Positions 11,821 through 21,415 of a DNA stretch of 29,126 bases are shown here, piece after piece (within the stretch, counting starts at the first letter, position 1; each line of letters opens with the position of its first letter). The notes below the pieces were generated by a model that worked only from the letters and a program-made list of their open reading frames with translations, had not been told where the DNA came from and made no database searches. This DNA is from Nemertoderma westbladi (taxonomy: Eukaryota > Xenacoelomorpha > Nemertodermatida > Nemertodermatidae). The DNA is taken from assembly GCA_032718475.1 (NCBI GenBank), contig JAUCBJ010006499.1, positions 1-29,126 on the forward strand, read 5' to 3'. The position numbers and the translations under genes were made by a program.

Positions 11821-13089
11821 GGGGAGTAGTACAGGCATCCAATTTTTTTTCAAATTTTTTTCCTGTTTCATCTAGAGCAAATTTTTATCAAGATTCCAAA
11901 TTTGAAAACCGTTTAGCAAGATCTGCCTTACCTCTCGAGATGTCCGATTGACTGTCGGTTTGTCCATCAGTATGTCTGTCCGTCAATAAAAACTATCTAT
12001 CTAAAAAAAATTACCTATTAAAGGTTTTCGTGGTCGTTGACTTCATTTCTGATGTCATTCTTCAAATTTGGCCTCGTCGTTTCTGTCTGTATGCCTGTCA
12101 GTATCTCCGTCAAAATATAACCGACAGACTGACTGCCAAACAGACAATTTGGAAGTCATCAAATGTTAAATCTGACACACGAAATGAATTATGCGACCAG
12201 GAAAACCCCTCTAGCTAAACTTTTTACAAGATTGTATGACCTTTTCTTATATTTCCAGAGGTAGTTCCTTGCCCAGACCACCGGTGTAAACATACTTAAA
12301 GGATTAAAGGCGGGTAGCGGATCTACGGGTGGCCAAAATTGAGTTTATTGCCAATATTTCGGCCCAAACATGATATTGGAACAATATAAAAATATAATAA
12401 AATAATAAAATCTTATATTCTTCTAATAAAATCTTATATTTGACGGACAGATTGTCGGATAGTCAGAAAGTCCGACAGACAGACGTACAGACTAACAAGA
12501 TTTCATTAAAAGTGAAAACTGACCTCAGAAATCGGACCTCAGCGACCACGAAAACCCCATAGCAAAATTCTTAGCATGGTTTTGTGCTTTCTTTTTGCTA
12601 GGTATATATTGACAGACATTATTTCATAATAACAGACAGTTTTTGCGCGGGAAGGTTCAAATTTTAACTGGATTTTTCTCAAAATGAGATTTTCGAATTC
12701 TTTCGGTACATTTTTCTCAGCTGCCATTTGATTTATAGACTTGTACTTGTCAATTTCTCACTAGGATCATTTTTTTACCGTAGAATAATAAGGTATACCA
12801 ATTAGTTGTTTTATATTATTTACCAATAAGTACCGATTGTGATTTTAATGTTTGTGACACAAATTATTTGGCTAATTTTTTTTAATTTGGTCTTTTCAAA
12901 AAATAAGCTAAATATATGACAAAAAAATAGAAATTCAAAATAAACCAATTGGTCTACCTGAAAGCCCGTTAAATTCCGGTTGAATGCAAGAACAGTTGGC
13001 CTATAAAGTAATCTAAAGCGTTCTAAAAGTGTACGGAGGCTTAATAGTAGTTTGTATGGATATTGGATAAAATGCCTGTACTACTCCCC
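11821..13089. mobile_element. TTAA-flanked non-autonomous DNA transposon (1.27 kb)
   Basis: The ends are perfect 18-bp inverted repeats: GGGGAGTAGTACAGGCAT at 11821-11838 and its complement at 13072-13089. Both are flanked directly by TTAA (11817-11820 and 13090-13093), the duplication made by piggyBac-type and some other transposases. Inside are further paired inverted repeats: GGTTTTCGTGGTCGTTGA at 12023-12040 against 12539-12556, and GTCTGTCCGTCAA-type words near 11970-11990 facing copies near 12442-12495. There is no meaningful open frame, so it would depend on a transposase encoded elsewhere. The GGGG start is unlike the CCC-type start usual for piggyBac, so the superfamily stays open. 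Confidence 0.8.
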
Positions 13090-13900
13090 TTAAGTTTGGA
13101 GTTACATTATATTTCAACTTTTATCTGAATACCTGACTATTTTTTTTATATTAGAAAAAATCGATTATATATATTTAATTATAATTTAATTATAATATAT
13201 TTAAGGAATATTGATTAATATTAGTGCCTCTGTCTTATAAATACAAATCGTAGCTTAAGTGTCATAAGGAACTAAGTCAGAAATTGCAATTGTTCAGGAG
13301 AGCCAATAAAATATAATATAGAGATATATATAGGGCCTTTCTGCAGTAAAATATTTCCCAATAGGATTATTGGGTATCACTTTACCACGCAATAATCATC
13401 ACATTCCATTGGTTAAAGTGTTCAAAATTCACCAGCTGATAGAGCATGTCTTAAAGTTTGGAATTGTATGAAAAAGTAAAATGTCACAAAAATAAACTTA
13501 AAGGGCCTTTATGACACTCTTAAGCTACGATATGTGGTATTCAATAAAACTATTTAGCATAAAAAATGGACATTATGTTCATGTAACTAAGTAGTAATGG
13601 GTAAAGCCTTAATAGTGCATAATTATATGCATAATTAGTTAAAGCGTCGACCATTTAAGAGGATACAATACTTATTAAATGTAATGCATATAGTACTCTC
13701 CTCACTACAACAGTGCCAGACACAAATTATTAAATTAAATTATTTACCGATACGCCACGCAAACAATTTTATATGTAAATTATATTGATAATTACAAAAT
13801 ATGTATATTTATCTAATCGTTATATAGAAAAAAATAAAAAATAAATTAGATTATACGATAGAGTTGGGGTAGGCTGCAGTATTTAATGCACTCTGGCTAA
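13090..13900. other. AT-rich spacer with a small inverted-repeat element
   Basis: There is no gene. The first 150 bp are very AT-rich, with overlapping TTAATTATAA words. From 13248 to 13530 lies the inverted-repeat element listed separately. The remainder up to the 54-bp array is unremarkable. Confidence 0.5.
13248..13530. repeat. Inverted-repeat-bounded segment, possible MITE (283 bp)
   Basis: TCGTAGCTTAAG followed by TGTCATAAGG at 13248-13269 is matched in inverted orientation at 13506-13530, where the copy carries two extra bases after CTTAAG and one extra A in the ATAAAGG. Weaker similarity continues outward (AATAC words). The interior has no open frame. No clear target duplication was found, so it could be an old miniature element or just a folded-back duplication. 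Confidence 0.5.
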
Positions 13901-14764
13901 ACAGTGCTGCCCATCTAGGGATCGAACCAGGGCCTTCTGGATGGGGAGCCCAAACAGTGCTGCCCCATCTGGGGATCGAACCAGGGCCTTGTGGATGGGA
14001 AGTCCAAACAGTGCTGCCCCATCTAGGGATCGAACCAGGGCCTTCTGGAACGGGAGCCCAAACAATTCTGCCCCATCTAGGGATCGAACCAGGGCCTTCT
14101 GGATGGGGAGCCCAAACAGTGCTGCCCCATCTAGGGATCGAACCAGGACGTTCTGGATGGGGAACCCAAACAGTACTGCCACATCTAGGGATCGAACCAG
14201 GGCCTTCTGGAACGGGAGCCCAAACAATTCTGCCCCATCTAGGGATCGAACCAGGGCCTTCTGGATGAGGAGCCCAAACAGTGCTGCTCCATCTAGGAAT
14301 CGAATCAGGGCCTTCTGGATGGGGAGTCCAAACTGTGCTACCCCATCTAGGGATCGAACCAGGACGTTCTGGATGGGGAACCCAAACAGTACTGCCCCAT
14401 CTAGGGATCGAACCAGGGCCTTCTGGATGGGGAGCCCAAACAGTGCTGCCCCATCTAGGGATCGAACCAGGACGTTCTGGATGGGGAACCCAAACAGTGC
14501 TGCCCCATCTAGGGATCGAACCAGGGCCTTTTGGATGGGGAGCCCAAACAATGCTGCCCCATCTAAGGATATAACCAGGGCCTTCTGGATGCGGAGTCCA
14601 AACAATGCTGCCCCATCTAGGGATCGAACCAGGGCCTTCTGGATGGGGAGTCCAAACAATGCTGCCCCATCTATGGATCGAACCAGGGCCTTCTGGATGA
14701 GGAGCCCAAACAGTGCTGCTCCATCTAGGGATCGAAAGAGGACCTTCTGGATGATGAGTCCAAA
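13901..14764. repeat. 54-bp GC-rich minisatellite, 16 copies
   Basis: Sixteen head-to-tail units (864 bp) of 54 bp contain CCCCATCTAGGGATCGAACC, AGGGCCTTCTGGATGGGGAG and CCCAAACAGTGCTG in order. The array is much more GC-rich than its surroundings. Because 54 is a multiple of three and the units carry no frame-changing indels, three frames stay open across nearly the whole array: two on the minus strand (13851-14783 and 13883-14797) and one on the plus strand (13941-14786). They give 18-residue repeats such as HPEGPGSIPRWGSTVW. Variant bases change amino acids in all three frames, so coding is doubtful. On the minus strand each unit carries GGTTCGATCCC, an exact match to the tRNA B-box. Confidence 0.95.
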
Positions 14765-14786
14765 ATATCGCAATTTTACCCAATAA

Positions 14787-16011
14787 ACTGCAGCCACTAA
14801 TACTACAGCGCTATTAATACTGCAGCTATTAATACTACAGCTATTAACACTACAGCTATTAATACTGCAGCTACTATTACTGCAGCTACTAATACTGCAG
14901 CTAATAATATTGCAGCTAATAATACTACAGCTACTAATACTGCAGCTATCAATACTGCAGCTATCAATACTGCAGCTATTAATACTGCAGCTACTAATAC
15001 TGCAGCTATTAATACTGCAGCTATTAATACTGCAGCTATTAATACTGCAGCTATTAATACTGCAGCTATTAATACTGCAGCTATTAATACTGCAGCTATT
15101 AATACTACAGCTACTAATACTGCAGCTATCAATACTGCAGCTATTAATACTGCAGCTACTAATACTGCAGCTATTAATACTGCAGCTATTAATACTGCAG
15201 CTATTAATACTGCAGCTATTAATACTGCAGCTATTAATACTACAGCTATTAATACTACAGCTATTAATACTACAGCGATTAATACTGCAGCTATTAATAC
15301 TACAGCTATTAATACTGCAGCTATTAATACTGTGCAGCTACTAATACTGCAGCTACTAATACTGCAGCAGCTATTAATACTGCAGCTAATAATACAACAG
15401 CTATTAATACTGCAGCTACTAATACTACAGCTATTAATACTGCAGCTATTAATACTACAGCTATTAATACTGCAGCTATTAATACTGCAGCTATTAATAC
15501 TACAGTTACTAATACTGCAGCTAGTAATACTGCAGCTATTAATACTACAGCTATTAATACTGCAGCTAATAATACTCCAGCTATAATACTGCAGCTATTA
15601 ATACTGCAGCTATTAATATTACAGCTATTAATACTGCAGCTATTAATATTACAGCTATTAATACTGCAGCTATTAATATTACAGCTATTAATACTGCAGC
15701 TATTAATACTGCAGCTATTAATACTGCAGCTATTAATATTACAGCTATTAATACTGCAGCTATTAATATTACAGCTATTAATACTGCAGCTATTAATATT
15801 ACAGCTATTAATACTACAGCTATTAATACTGCAGCTATTAATATTACAGCTATTAATACTGCAGCTATTAATATTACAGCTATTAATACTACAGCTATTA
15901 ATACTGCAGCTATTAATACTGCAGCTATTAATACTGCAGCTACTAATACTGCAGCAGCTATTAATACTGCAGCTAATAATACTACAGCTATTAATACTGC
16001 AGCTATCAATA
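14787..16011. repeat. 15-bp PstI satellite, left part
   Basis: About 80 units of TGCAGCTATTAATAC and close variants (TGCAGCTACTAATAC, TGCAGCTAATAATAC, and units with ACAGCT). Nearly every unit junction makes CTGCAG. From about 15600 to 15900, units alternate between AATACTGCAG and AATATTACAG, forming a 30-bp dimer. A few units are irregular (CAGCAG near 15364 and 15951; a one-base loss near 15584). Open frames of LLILQ, AAVLI or SCSIN repeats are artefacts of the 15-bp period. The array is cut at 16011 by a transposon. Confidence 0.96.
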
Positions 16012-16040
16012 CTGCCGTGATAAGGCAAAACACCCTATCT
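16012..16040 (+). repeat. Left terminal inverted repeat of the 4.9-kb transposon
   Basis: Perfect 29-bp match to the reverse complement of 20865-20893. It begins CTGCCGTGATAAGG and ends in CACCCTATCT. The 16-bp core GGCAAAACACCCTATC recurs further inside the element. Confidence 0.95.
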
Positions 16041-16129
16041 CAAGAAAACTCATTTCGAGAAAATTGGCAAAGAATATTTGGAACTTTAAGGCCTAATATC
16101 TATTTTGTAAAATGGGTAAACAGTAGAAA

Positions 16130-16310
16130 TATTAGGTCATAGGGTAATAAAACATGGTTAAAATTGTCGTGATATTTAAATTTTATCTAATTTTCGAATG
16201 GAACTCCCAAAAAACGCGATAGGGTGTTTTGCCAAAAATATTTTACTTTGAAAATTAGATAGGGTGATTTTAGCGCCACCCTATCTTTCACTTTATGAGA
16301 TAGGGTAATT
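16130..16310. promoter_or_regulatory. Left subterminal motif cluster (GATAGGGTGTTTTGCC)
   Basis: Beside the terminal copy, the motif or its core (ATAGGGT or ACCCTATC) occurs near 16138, at 16218-16233 (full 16 bp), at about 16258, about 16281 (opposite strand) and about 16300. Subterminal repeats of terminal sequence are typical transposase-binding sites in several DNA transposon families; binding is inferred. Confidence 0.65.
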
Positions 16311-16633
16311 CTTGTACTTACACTTTGCTTTCATTATTTTGAGCATATTATTTTAGTTTTATTTATTAATTTGGCTTTTATTTATAATTTTATGGCTTTC
16401 AAAAAACCGATATAACTTCAAAAATAAAATTGTATCAATATGTGCTTCACTTTTAACTATAATAGTATTACATTATTTCATTTTATTTTAAACAAAGAAA
16501 TAGGTTTAATAACATTTCATTACAATAATAATCAGCACAATTATTAATCAGCACAAAACTTATCGACTGCATAATATTTAAACAGGTCTTTGCTATTAGA
16601 CGACCGACTAATTGAATTTAAAAAAAGACTCAA

Positions 16634-16797
16634 GGTGGCATCTTTTGTTACATACAAGTGATTTATCATGTTAAAAAGTATCCTTATCCATCACAAAGTT
16701 ACTTTATGCCAGATAACATCGATGGAAATGACTCTCTCGGCAGATATCTCTTAAAGATTGAAAATGTGGATGACAGCTTGTAACAAAAAATGCCACC
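16634..16797. repeat. Inverted repeat inside the transposon
   Basis: GGTGGCATCTTTTGTTACA at 16634-16652 (followed by TACAAG) is matched in inverted orientation by CTTGTAACAAAAAATGCCACC at 16777-16797, with one mismatch and a small gap. The loop is about 118 bp and shows no further pairing by eye. It could be a small nested element or a structural part of the host transposon. Confidence 0.6.
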
Positions 16798-16975
16798 AAC
16801 GACCTTTTCAACCCACATTTTTGTTCTTTGGCCGGCTGTCTATATTATTATTTATCGTTTATCGTCACATATAAAAATTAAAATAATACAAATTATACAC
16901 AATGTAAAAATCAGCTATACTATACAAATAATTGTGAAGCAAAATATTTACAATTTTCAACATTTTTTGTCCAAG

Positions 16976-17154
16976 AAAGAATACTAAATAATACTACTTC
17001 GTAATCTCTAATAATTGTACTAAAATTATTGTTCTACACCTATCAAATAAAAATACTAAATAAGAATCCAAAAATATGTGCCCAAAAAAGAATACTAAAA
17101 ATACTAATTCGTCATCTCTAATCTTGCTAAAATTGTTGTTCTATTCCTATTAAA
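16976..17154. repeat. Diverged direct repeat of about 70 bp
   Basis: AAAGAATACTAAA-TAATACTA-TTCGT and the following TCTCTAAT and CTAAAATT-TTGTTCTA words occur at about 16976-17047 and again at about 17087-17154, roughly 110 bp apart, with scattered differences. It lies downstream of the transposase gene in an otherwise featureless AT-rich part of the element (16311-17240) where I see no gene. Confidence 0.6.
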
Positions 17155-17240
17155 CCATATTATTGTCGTAACATCAATTTCAAATAAAATTAATGAATTA
17201 CAAAATAATAATAGAGTCCTTCCAGAGTCTGAATTAGTTA

Positions 17241-19872
17241 TTATATCCTATGTAAATTGTTCCAGAAGGTAATACGATCGCGAGGTATTATTGGCCCAAG
17301 ACGGTCAATGAGAGCGTCGAGTTTTTGAGATTCAATACCAGATGGCATTTCGACGCGATCGGGTTCACATAGAACATTGAAATCTCTCTTCATCGTGCTG
17401 GTCGACGTTTCCCATCCTTCCTGATTATAACACGTTTTCCATGACATGAAATGAGAACCTCTTTCAAACTTGATCGCAACAATCGACTTGAGATATGGAA
17501 AGTTGTTCTCTTGTCTCTCTTTATTGATTTTGTACATGGAGAATTCGTTCATCCAAAGAGAAAAGTCACTGAATTGAAGATCTTTGACATTTGACTTAAA
17601 ATTGGCGGCAGAACGTACACACGACTTGAAATCTTGAAAATCGTACACATTCTTCATGGTTGTAATTTCCTTGTTCACGAGTCTGTGGAGGTTGTCGCTG
17701 CTCATGAAACTGTGGTGTGGTTCGAAATACCACAGTTCTATCGATTGAGGTCCAACGAATTGTACTAGTGGTATTAAGGTCGTGAAGAGCGTGTAATTTT
17801 TGTTTTGGGAACTACAATTATCAAGCCATATCTTCACTGTTTTTCTGTCTCGAGCAGCAGGTGACTGGAGGAACGCTTGAAAGGTCGAAGCCATCCTCGT
17901 CATTTCGACCACGTATTCCATCATGCCATATTGCACTAAATACCTCAGTATTGTCTCTCTTTTTACCAACAGGGACAAAGGACTCGTGATACGCAATAAT
18001 TCGTCGAAGGAAGGCAACATCTTTGAATTGGTCCAATACGGGTAACATTATAACTTTTTGCAGGTCCGCTGACACAACAATTTCGTCCTTGTCAATATTG
18101 CCGTCAACATATTTTTGATAAGTTGCTCGTGATAGTTTTGCACGATTTAAATGACCAGTATGAGCAGTACAAATGTCACAATCCACTGAACTCTGACAAA
18201 CACCTCCGCTACAATGCATTTCAAAACCCTCACATTTTATGCACTCTTCATTCCCGAGTTTGGCCAGAGAAATTCCCATCTCCTTAAATACTTCGAAATA
18301 TTTCGAATATGACACTTCAGTGGTTTTATATTTCTCTAAAAAGTCGCGGTGCAATTTTGTGACGGTAAATTCACTAGGCAGGTACCGTCGATTCGGTGCA
18401 TGTTCATATCGGTAGTGGTGATGTTGGGGGTTATAGGATTCTATATGAGCCTTTATATCATCATCATTGATCTTATTTGATGGCGGATGTTGGCCACGTT
18501 TATCTGCTGGAGGAGTAGTAGACCCAATATCCCCGGATAAATTTGTTTTAATCACTTGATTGTTGGTGGATTTGTATCCAAGTGTTGTCAAGAAAAATGG
18601 TTGGCATACACGTACCTTACTCCCAGTTATATCAGTGAACATGTATTTAAAACACTTTGTCTTTCGCTCATTGGTTAAGGTGTTGGTTGCCTCCACACTA
18701 TTCACAATATATTGCTTTCGTTGTTCGGCACTCATCTCCTTCCAATAGCTATTGCGAAGTTGTGAACGTCTCGATTCTAAAATTTTAACTTCACAATTTT
18801 GTTTACACTTGCACTCTGCTGGTCTTAACGGATGCCTTTCATTATCTCTTACCATACGAGCCATTTTGGTGCGTGCTCTGTTCTCTTTTGGCGGTTTGCT
18901 GCGTTTTTTCTTTCCTCTAATAATCAAATGGTCAGATTGTTCTCCACTTGCCGAGTCCCCTAGATCTTCATCTGGTTCCGCATTGTTGTCACCTGAGTCT
19001 GCATTATCGTCATCCGAGTCCCCAATGTCGTCACCCGAGTCCGCATTGTCCTCATCTGGGTCATAATCAGGGTCTGGATCGCTACTATCTTTTTCTTTAT
19101 TAATAGTATTAAGTGGAATTGGTAATAATACAGTAACTGGTAATTCGGGTGTTGGTTTGTTAGGTTCATCGAATGAATTAAATAGTGAATCAATAAAATC
19201 AAGATCAATTGTCGAAGTATCAACAGAACTTGGGATGTTTGAAAGAGAAATGTTGAAGGAATCACTGTCTTTGTGAGTTTGTAAGTTGTTGTGAGAGATC
19301 GGTGAAGTGTCTGCAGGAGGACCAAGGTAAACGTCAAAGTTCGCATTCTTTGGATCAACACCCAGAGGTTCTTTTCTGGGGTTGTCGAACCCGACCTCGT
19401 AATGGGGGTTTAAAGTTCGAAGGGTGTCTGGACTTATAATAGGAAGGTTATCACCACTGTCAAGACCTGTTTCTCTCGAGGCTAATGGGATGTACGTGTG
19501 AGTGTTTGTGTTCAAAGTAGGACGGACAAGACCATCTGTGTGGAACTGCGGAGATGGTTCACATTGTGAATCTGTAAATCCGGGGAATTCTACATTATTG
19601 TAGACAGACTGACCATATTCAATAATGTTATTACTGGTACCGTTCTCGGCGGAAATGAATGGAAAAAGCTGTCCTTCCGTCGTTACAGGTAAATTTGTAT
19701 TGGTTACACGTATTTTTTCTAAGGTGTAGCGCTGTGGGTGTGCCCATCGAGTTCCGTAAATGGCTCTGTCGAAAGTTATAGAACACGTTTTTTCATGTAC
19801 CGCATGTATAACACCACCAGTCCACCACTTATTTCTCCATAACACATCCACTTTATCTCCAACGTGATACAT
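17241..19872 (-). pseudogene. Transposase-like gene (DUF7869 type), one frameshift
   Basis: The protein would excise and insert its own transposon in the nucleus. The first frame (19872 down to about 17892; open frame of 683 codons) shows a Tudor/SH3-like module (residues 3-56, VGDKVDVLW, WWTGGVI), a linker, a run of D/E/S (262-314), basic KKKRSKPPK (321-329), CxCxxxC (354-360), CQPFFLTTLG (423-432), a Cys/His cluster (C544, C547, C554, C559, C565, C568, H571, H574), SADLQKV (D603) and WHDGIRGRNDED (649-660). The reading then moves to another frame near 17889-17893 (one extra base or two lost). That frame holds WLDNCSSQNKN and FMSSDNLHR and ends at TAA 17241-17243. The C-x-FFL-TLG and DNCxxQNKN motifs are hallmarks of a widespread transposon-derived family. 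Three acidic residues (D603, D of WLDN, D of SSDN) plausibly form the active site. Apart from the frameshift the gene looks intact. The start is the first ATG, 22 bases inside a clean upstream AT-rich leader. Confidence 0.88.
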
Positions 19873-20620
19873 ATCTTAGATATAAAGATTAGTTAAAAGG
19901 AATGTAACAAATAAATATAAATAAGGTAAAAACAGAAACTACAATTTAAATTTAACAATTCGCGCTCTAAAATAGGCCTAGAATAACCAACCAGTATCAC
20001 TAAGATAGATAGCTGTCTAAACTAGGTTTCTAATGATTCAAACGATCAGTTGCTATGGTAACAGCTTTTACACTATAACAACCGTGCACCACCAGCTGGC
20101 AACCATGCCGTGGATGTGCAACGAACAATCTCGCTGCTATGGAAACTGCGTTTATATTTGAATTAAATTCCACGCTGTGCAGTTAAAGTCCGGGAAATTT
20201 ATTTATTACTGCTTAATTATTATATACAGTATAATTCCGTCATTCCAATTTTCCAGGGCTAATATTCCTATTTTAGAAATTCGTTTAGAAGACAAGAAAA
20301 CTCTGTTATAACCAATGGACAATTAATTGTTGTTTATATTACTGTGTTTAAAATAATCCTACAAATTGTGAGACCATACGGACGGAACTAATTAAGGTAA
20401 ATAGCCTACTAAAATTACGATAGTTGAGCTGGATTCAGATAACTATTTCAACCGCTTCACTATACTTTTTATTAGAAACGGTTTCAGTTTAAAACTTTTA
20501 AAGCAATCTCAGTTCCTAATATACTAAACATTAGAAATACTGTCCTCCTATTGGCTGTTACAAGTTTACTCAAAGGCTCTGATTGGATTAATTACATAAG
20601 ATACTTAGATGTTTACGGTA
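19873..20620 (-). promoter_or_regulatory. Upstream region of the transposase gene
   Basis: AT-rich DNA between the transposase start and the right subterminal cluster. It contains no open frame of note and must hold the promoter and leader of the minus-strand gene. I could not pick out a TATA box or initiator with confidence. Confidence 0.4.
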
Positions 20621-20755
20621 AATTACCCTATCTCAAAATTTCGAAGATAGGGTATTTAATAATTTTTTGGCAAAACACCCTATCTCATATAAATAGAAAT
20701 AAGGTGTTTTGCCGTAATAAATTTCGTATTTATCATACATAGGGTGTTTTAGTCC
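20621..20755. promoter_or_regulatory. Right subterminal motif cluster (GATAGGGTGTTTTGCC)
   Basis: Core copies lie at about 20625-20633 (ACCCTATCT), 20646-20653 (GATAGGGT), 20669-20685 (GGCAAAACACCCTATCT, full length), 20701-20713 (AAGGTGTTTTGCC) and 20738-20750 (CATAGGGTGTTTT). Orientation alternates. The set mirrors the left cluster, with somewhat different spacing. Confidence 0.7.
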
Positions 20756-20864
20756 ACCAAAAACTCAATATTGCGATGGGATTAAGGATTTCTAACATGG
20801 CTCATTCGAAAGAGCATGCAAAAATACCATTAAATAGAAAATAAATTTTTTTTTAAATTTTTAA

Positions 20865-20893
20865 AGATAGGGTGTTTTGCCTTATCACGGCAG
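20865..20893 (-). repeat. Right terminal inverted repeat of the 4.9-kb transposon
   Basis: Perfect reverse complement of 16012-16040. AATA (20894-20897) follows directly and repeats the four bases before the left end. Confidence 0.95.
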
Positions 20894-20948
20894 AATACTG
20901 CAGCTATCAATACTGCAGCTATCAATACTGCAGCTATTAATACTGCAG
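20894..20948. repeat. 15-bp PstI satellite, middle remnant
   Basis: Fewer than four units of the same 15-bp satellite remain between the two large insertions. The phase continues that of the array before 16011. Confidence 0.95.
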
Positions 20949-21127
20949 GTCATTGGTCAATAAACGTGGCTCAAAGCGTTGCAAAATATTTTTTTTTTAT
21001 TTCTTACCGAACCCCAATATATTATATACCATTGGAATCGTCTTTTTGAGCTCTTTCCAGATCTGGCCAAAATATATAAATATACTCAAGTCTAAAAGTT
21101 TTATAGGCGAAGTAACGCTAAATGCTA

Positions 21128-21415
21128 TCCAAGGTAGACATCCAAGGTATACATGGGTTCAAGGTATACATTTTTGTGTACCAAGGTATACATTGGTTAA
21201 ATTTTCAAGGTATACGTTTTGTGTACCAAGGTATACAATTTGTGTACCAAGATATACATTTTGTGTACCAAGGTATATATTTTGTGTTCCAAGGTATACA
21301 TTGGTTAAATTTTCAAGGTATACGTTTTGTGTAGCAAGGTAGTGTACCAAGGTATACGTGTTGTAGCAAGGTATTCTTCGTTTGTTTGGTGTAACAAGGT
21401 AAACATGGGTTCAAT
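21128..21415 (+). repeat. 21-bp tandem repeat built on CCAAGGTATAC
   Basis: About a dozen units of roughly 21 bp alternate CCAAGGTATACAT with TTTGTGTA; some copies instead carry TGGTTAAATTTT before the next CAAGGTATAC. Units drift after about 21340. Open frames reading PRYTFCV or YQGIHFV are products of the 21-bp period, not genes. Confidence 0.85.

Larger units (their letters stand above)
16012..20893 (-). mobile_element. 4.9-kb DNA transposon with DUF7869-type transposase (Sola-like?)
   Basis: The element sits inside the 15-bp satellite. Perfect 29-bp inverted repeats (16012-16040 and 20865-20893) begin CTGCCGTGATAAGG. They are flanked by AATA on both sides (16008-16011 and 20894-20897). 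Removing the element and one AATA restores an uninterrupted satellite unit, so the borders are exact. Both ends hold extra copies of GATAGGGTGTTTTGCC in both orientations (16140-16310 and 20620-20755), probable transposase-binding sites. The single large gene lies on the minus strand at 17241-19872. A 4-bp duplication together with a D-D-D style catalytic core would fit the Sola superfamily as I recall it; this assignment is an inference from memory. The perfect repeats suggest fairly recent insertion. Confidence 0.92.

Noticed and set aside
13901-14764. tRNA gene cluster
   Set aside because: Only the B-box word fits. No acceptor, D or anticodon stem can be drawn around it, and the T-stem next to the loop does not pair.
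14803-16033. Open frames of AAVLI, SCSIN and LLILQ repeats (also at 27124-27417)
   Set aside because: Produced by the 15-bp period of the satellite in different frames and strands; no independent coding signal.
16790-16987. 65-codon open frame in the transposon arm
   Set aside because: Rich in I, K and Y codons as expected from AT-rich DNA, overlaps the inverted repeat, and has no domain.
18752-19361. Open frames overlapping the transposase (plus strand 18752-19066, minus strand 18960-19361)
   Set aside because: They are other frames of the acidic D/S-rich tract, whose GA/TC-rich codons avoid stops.
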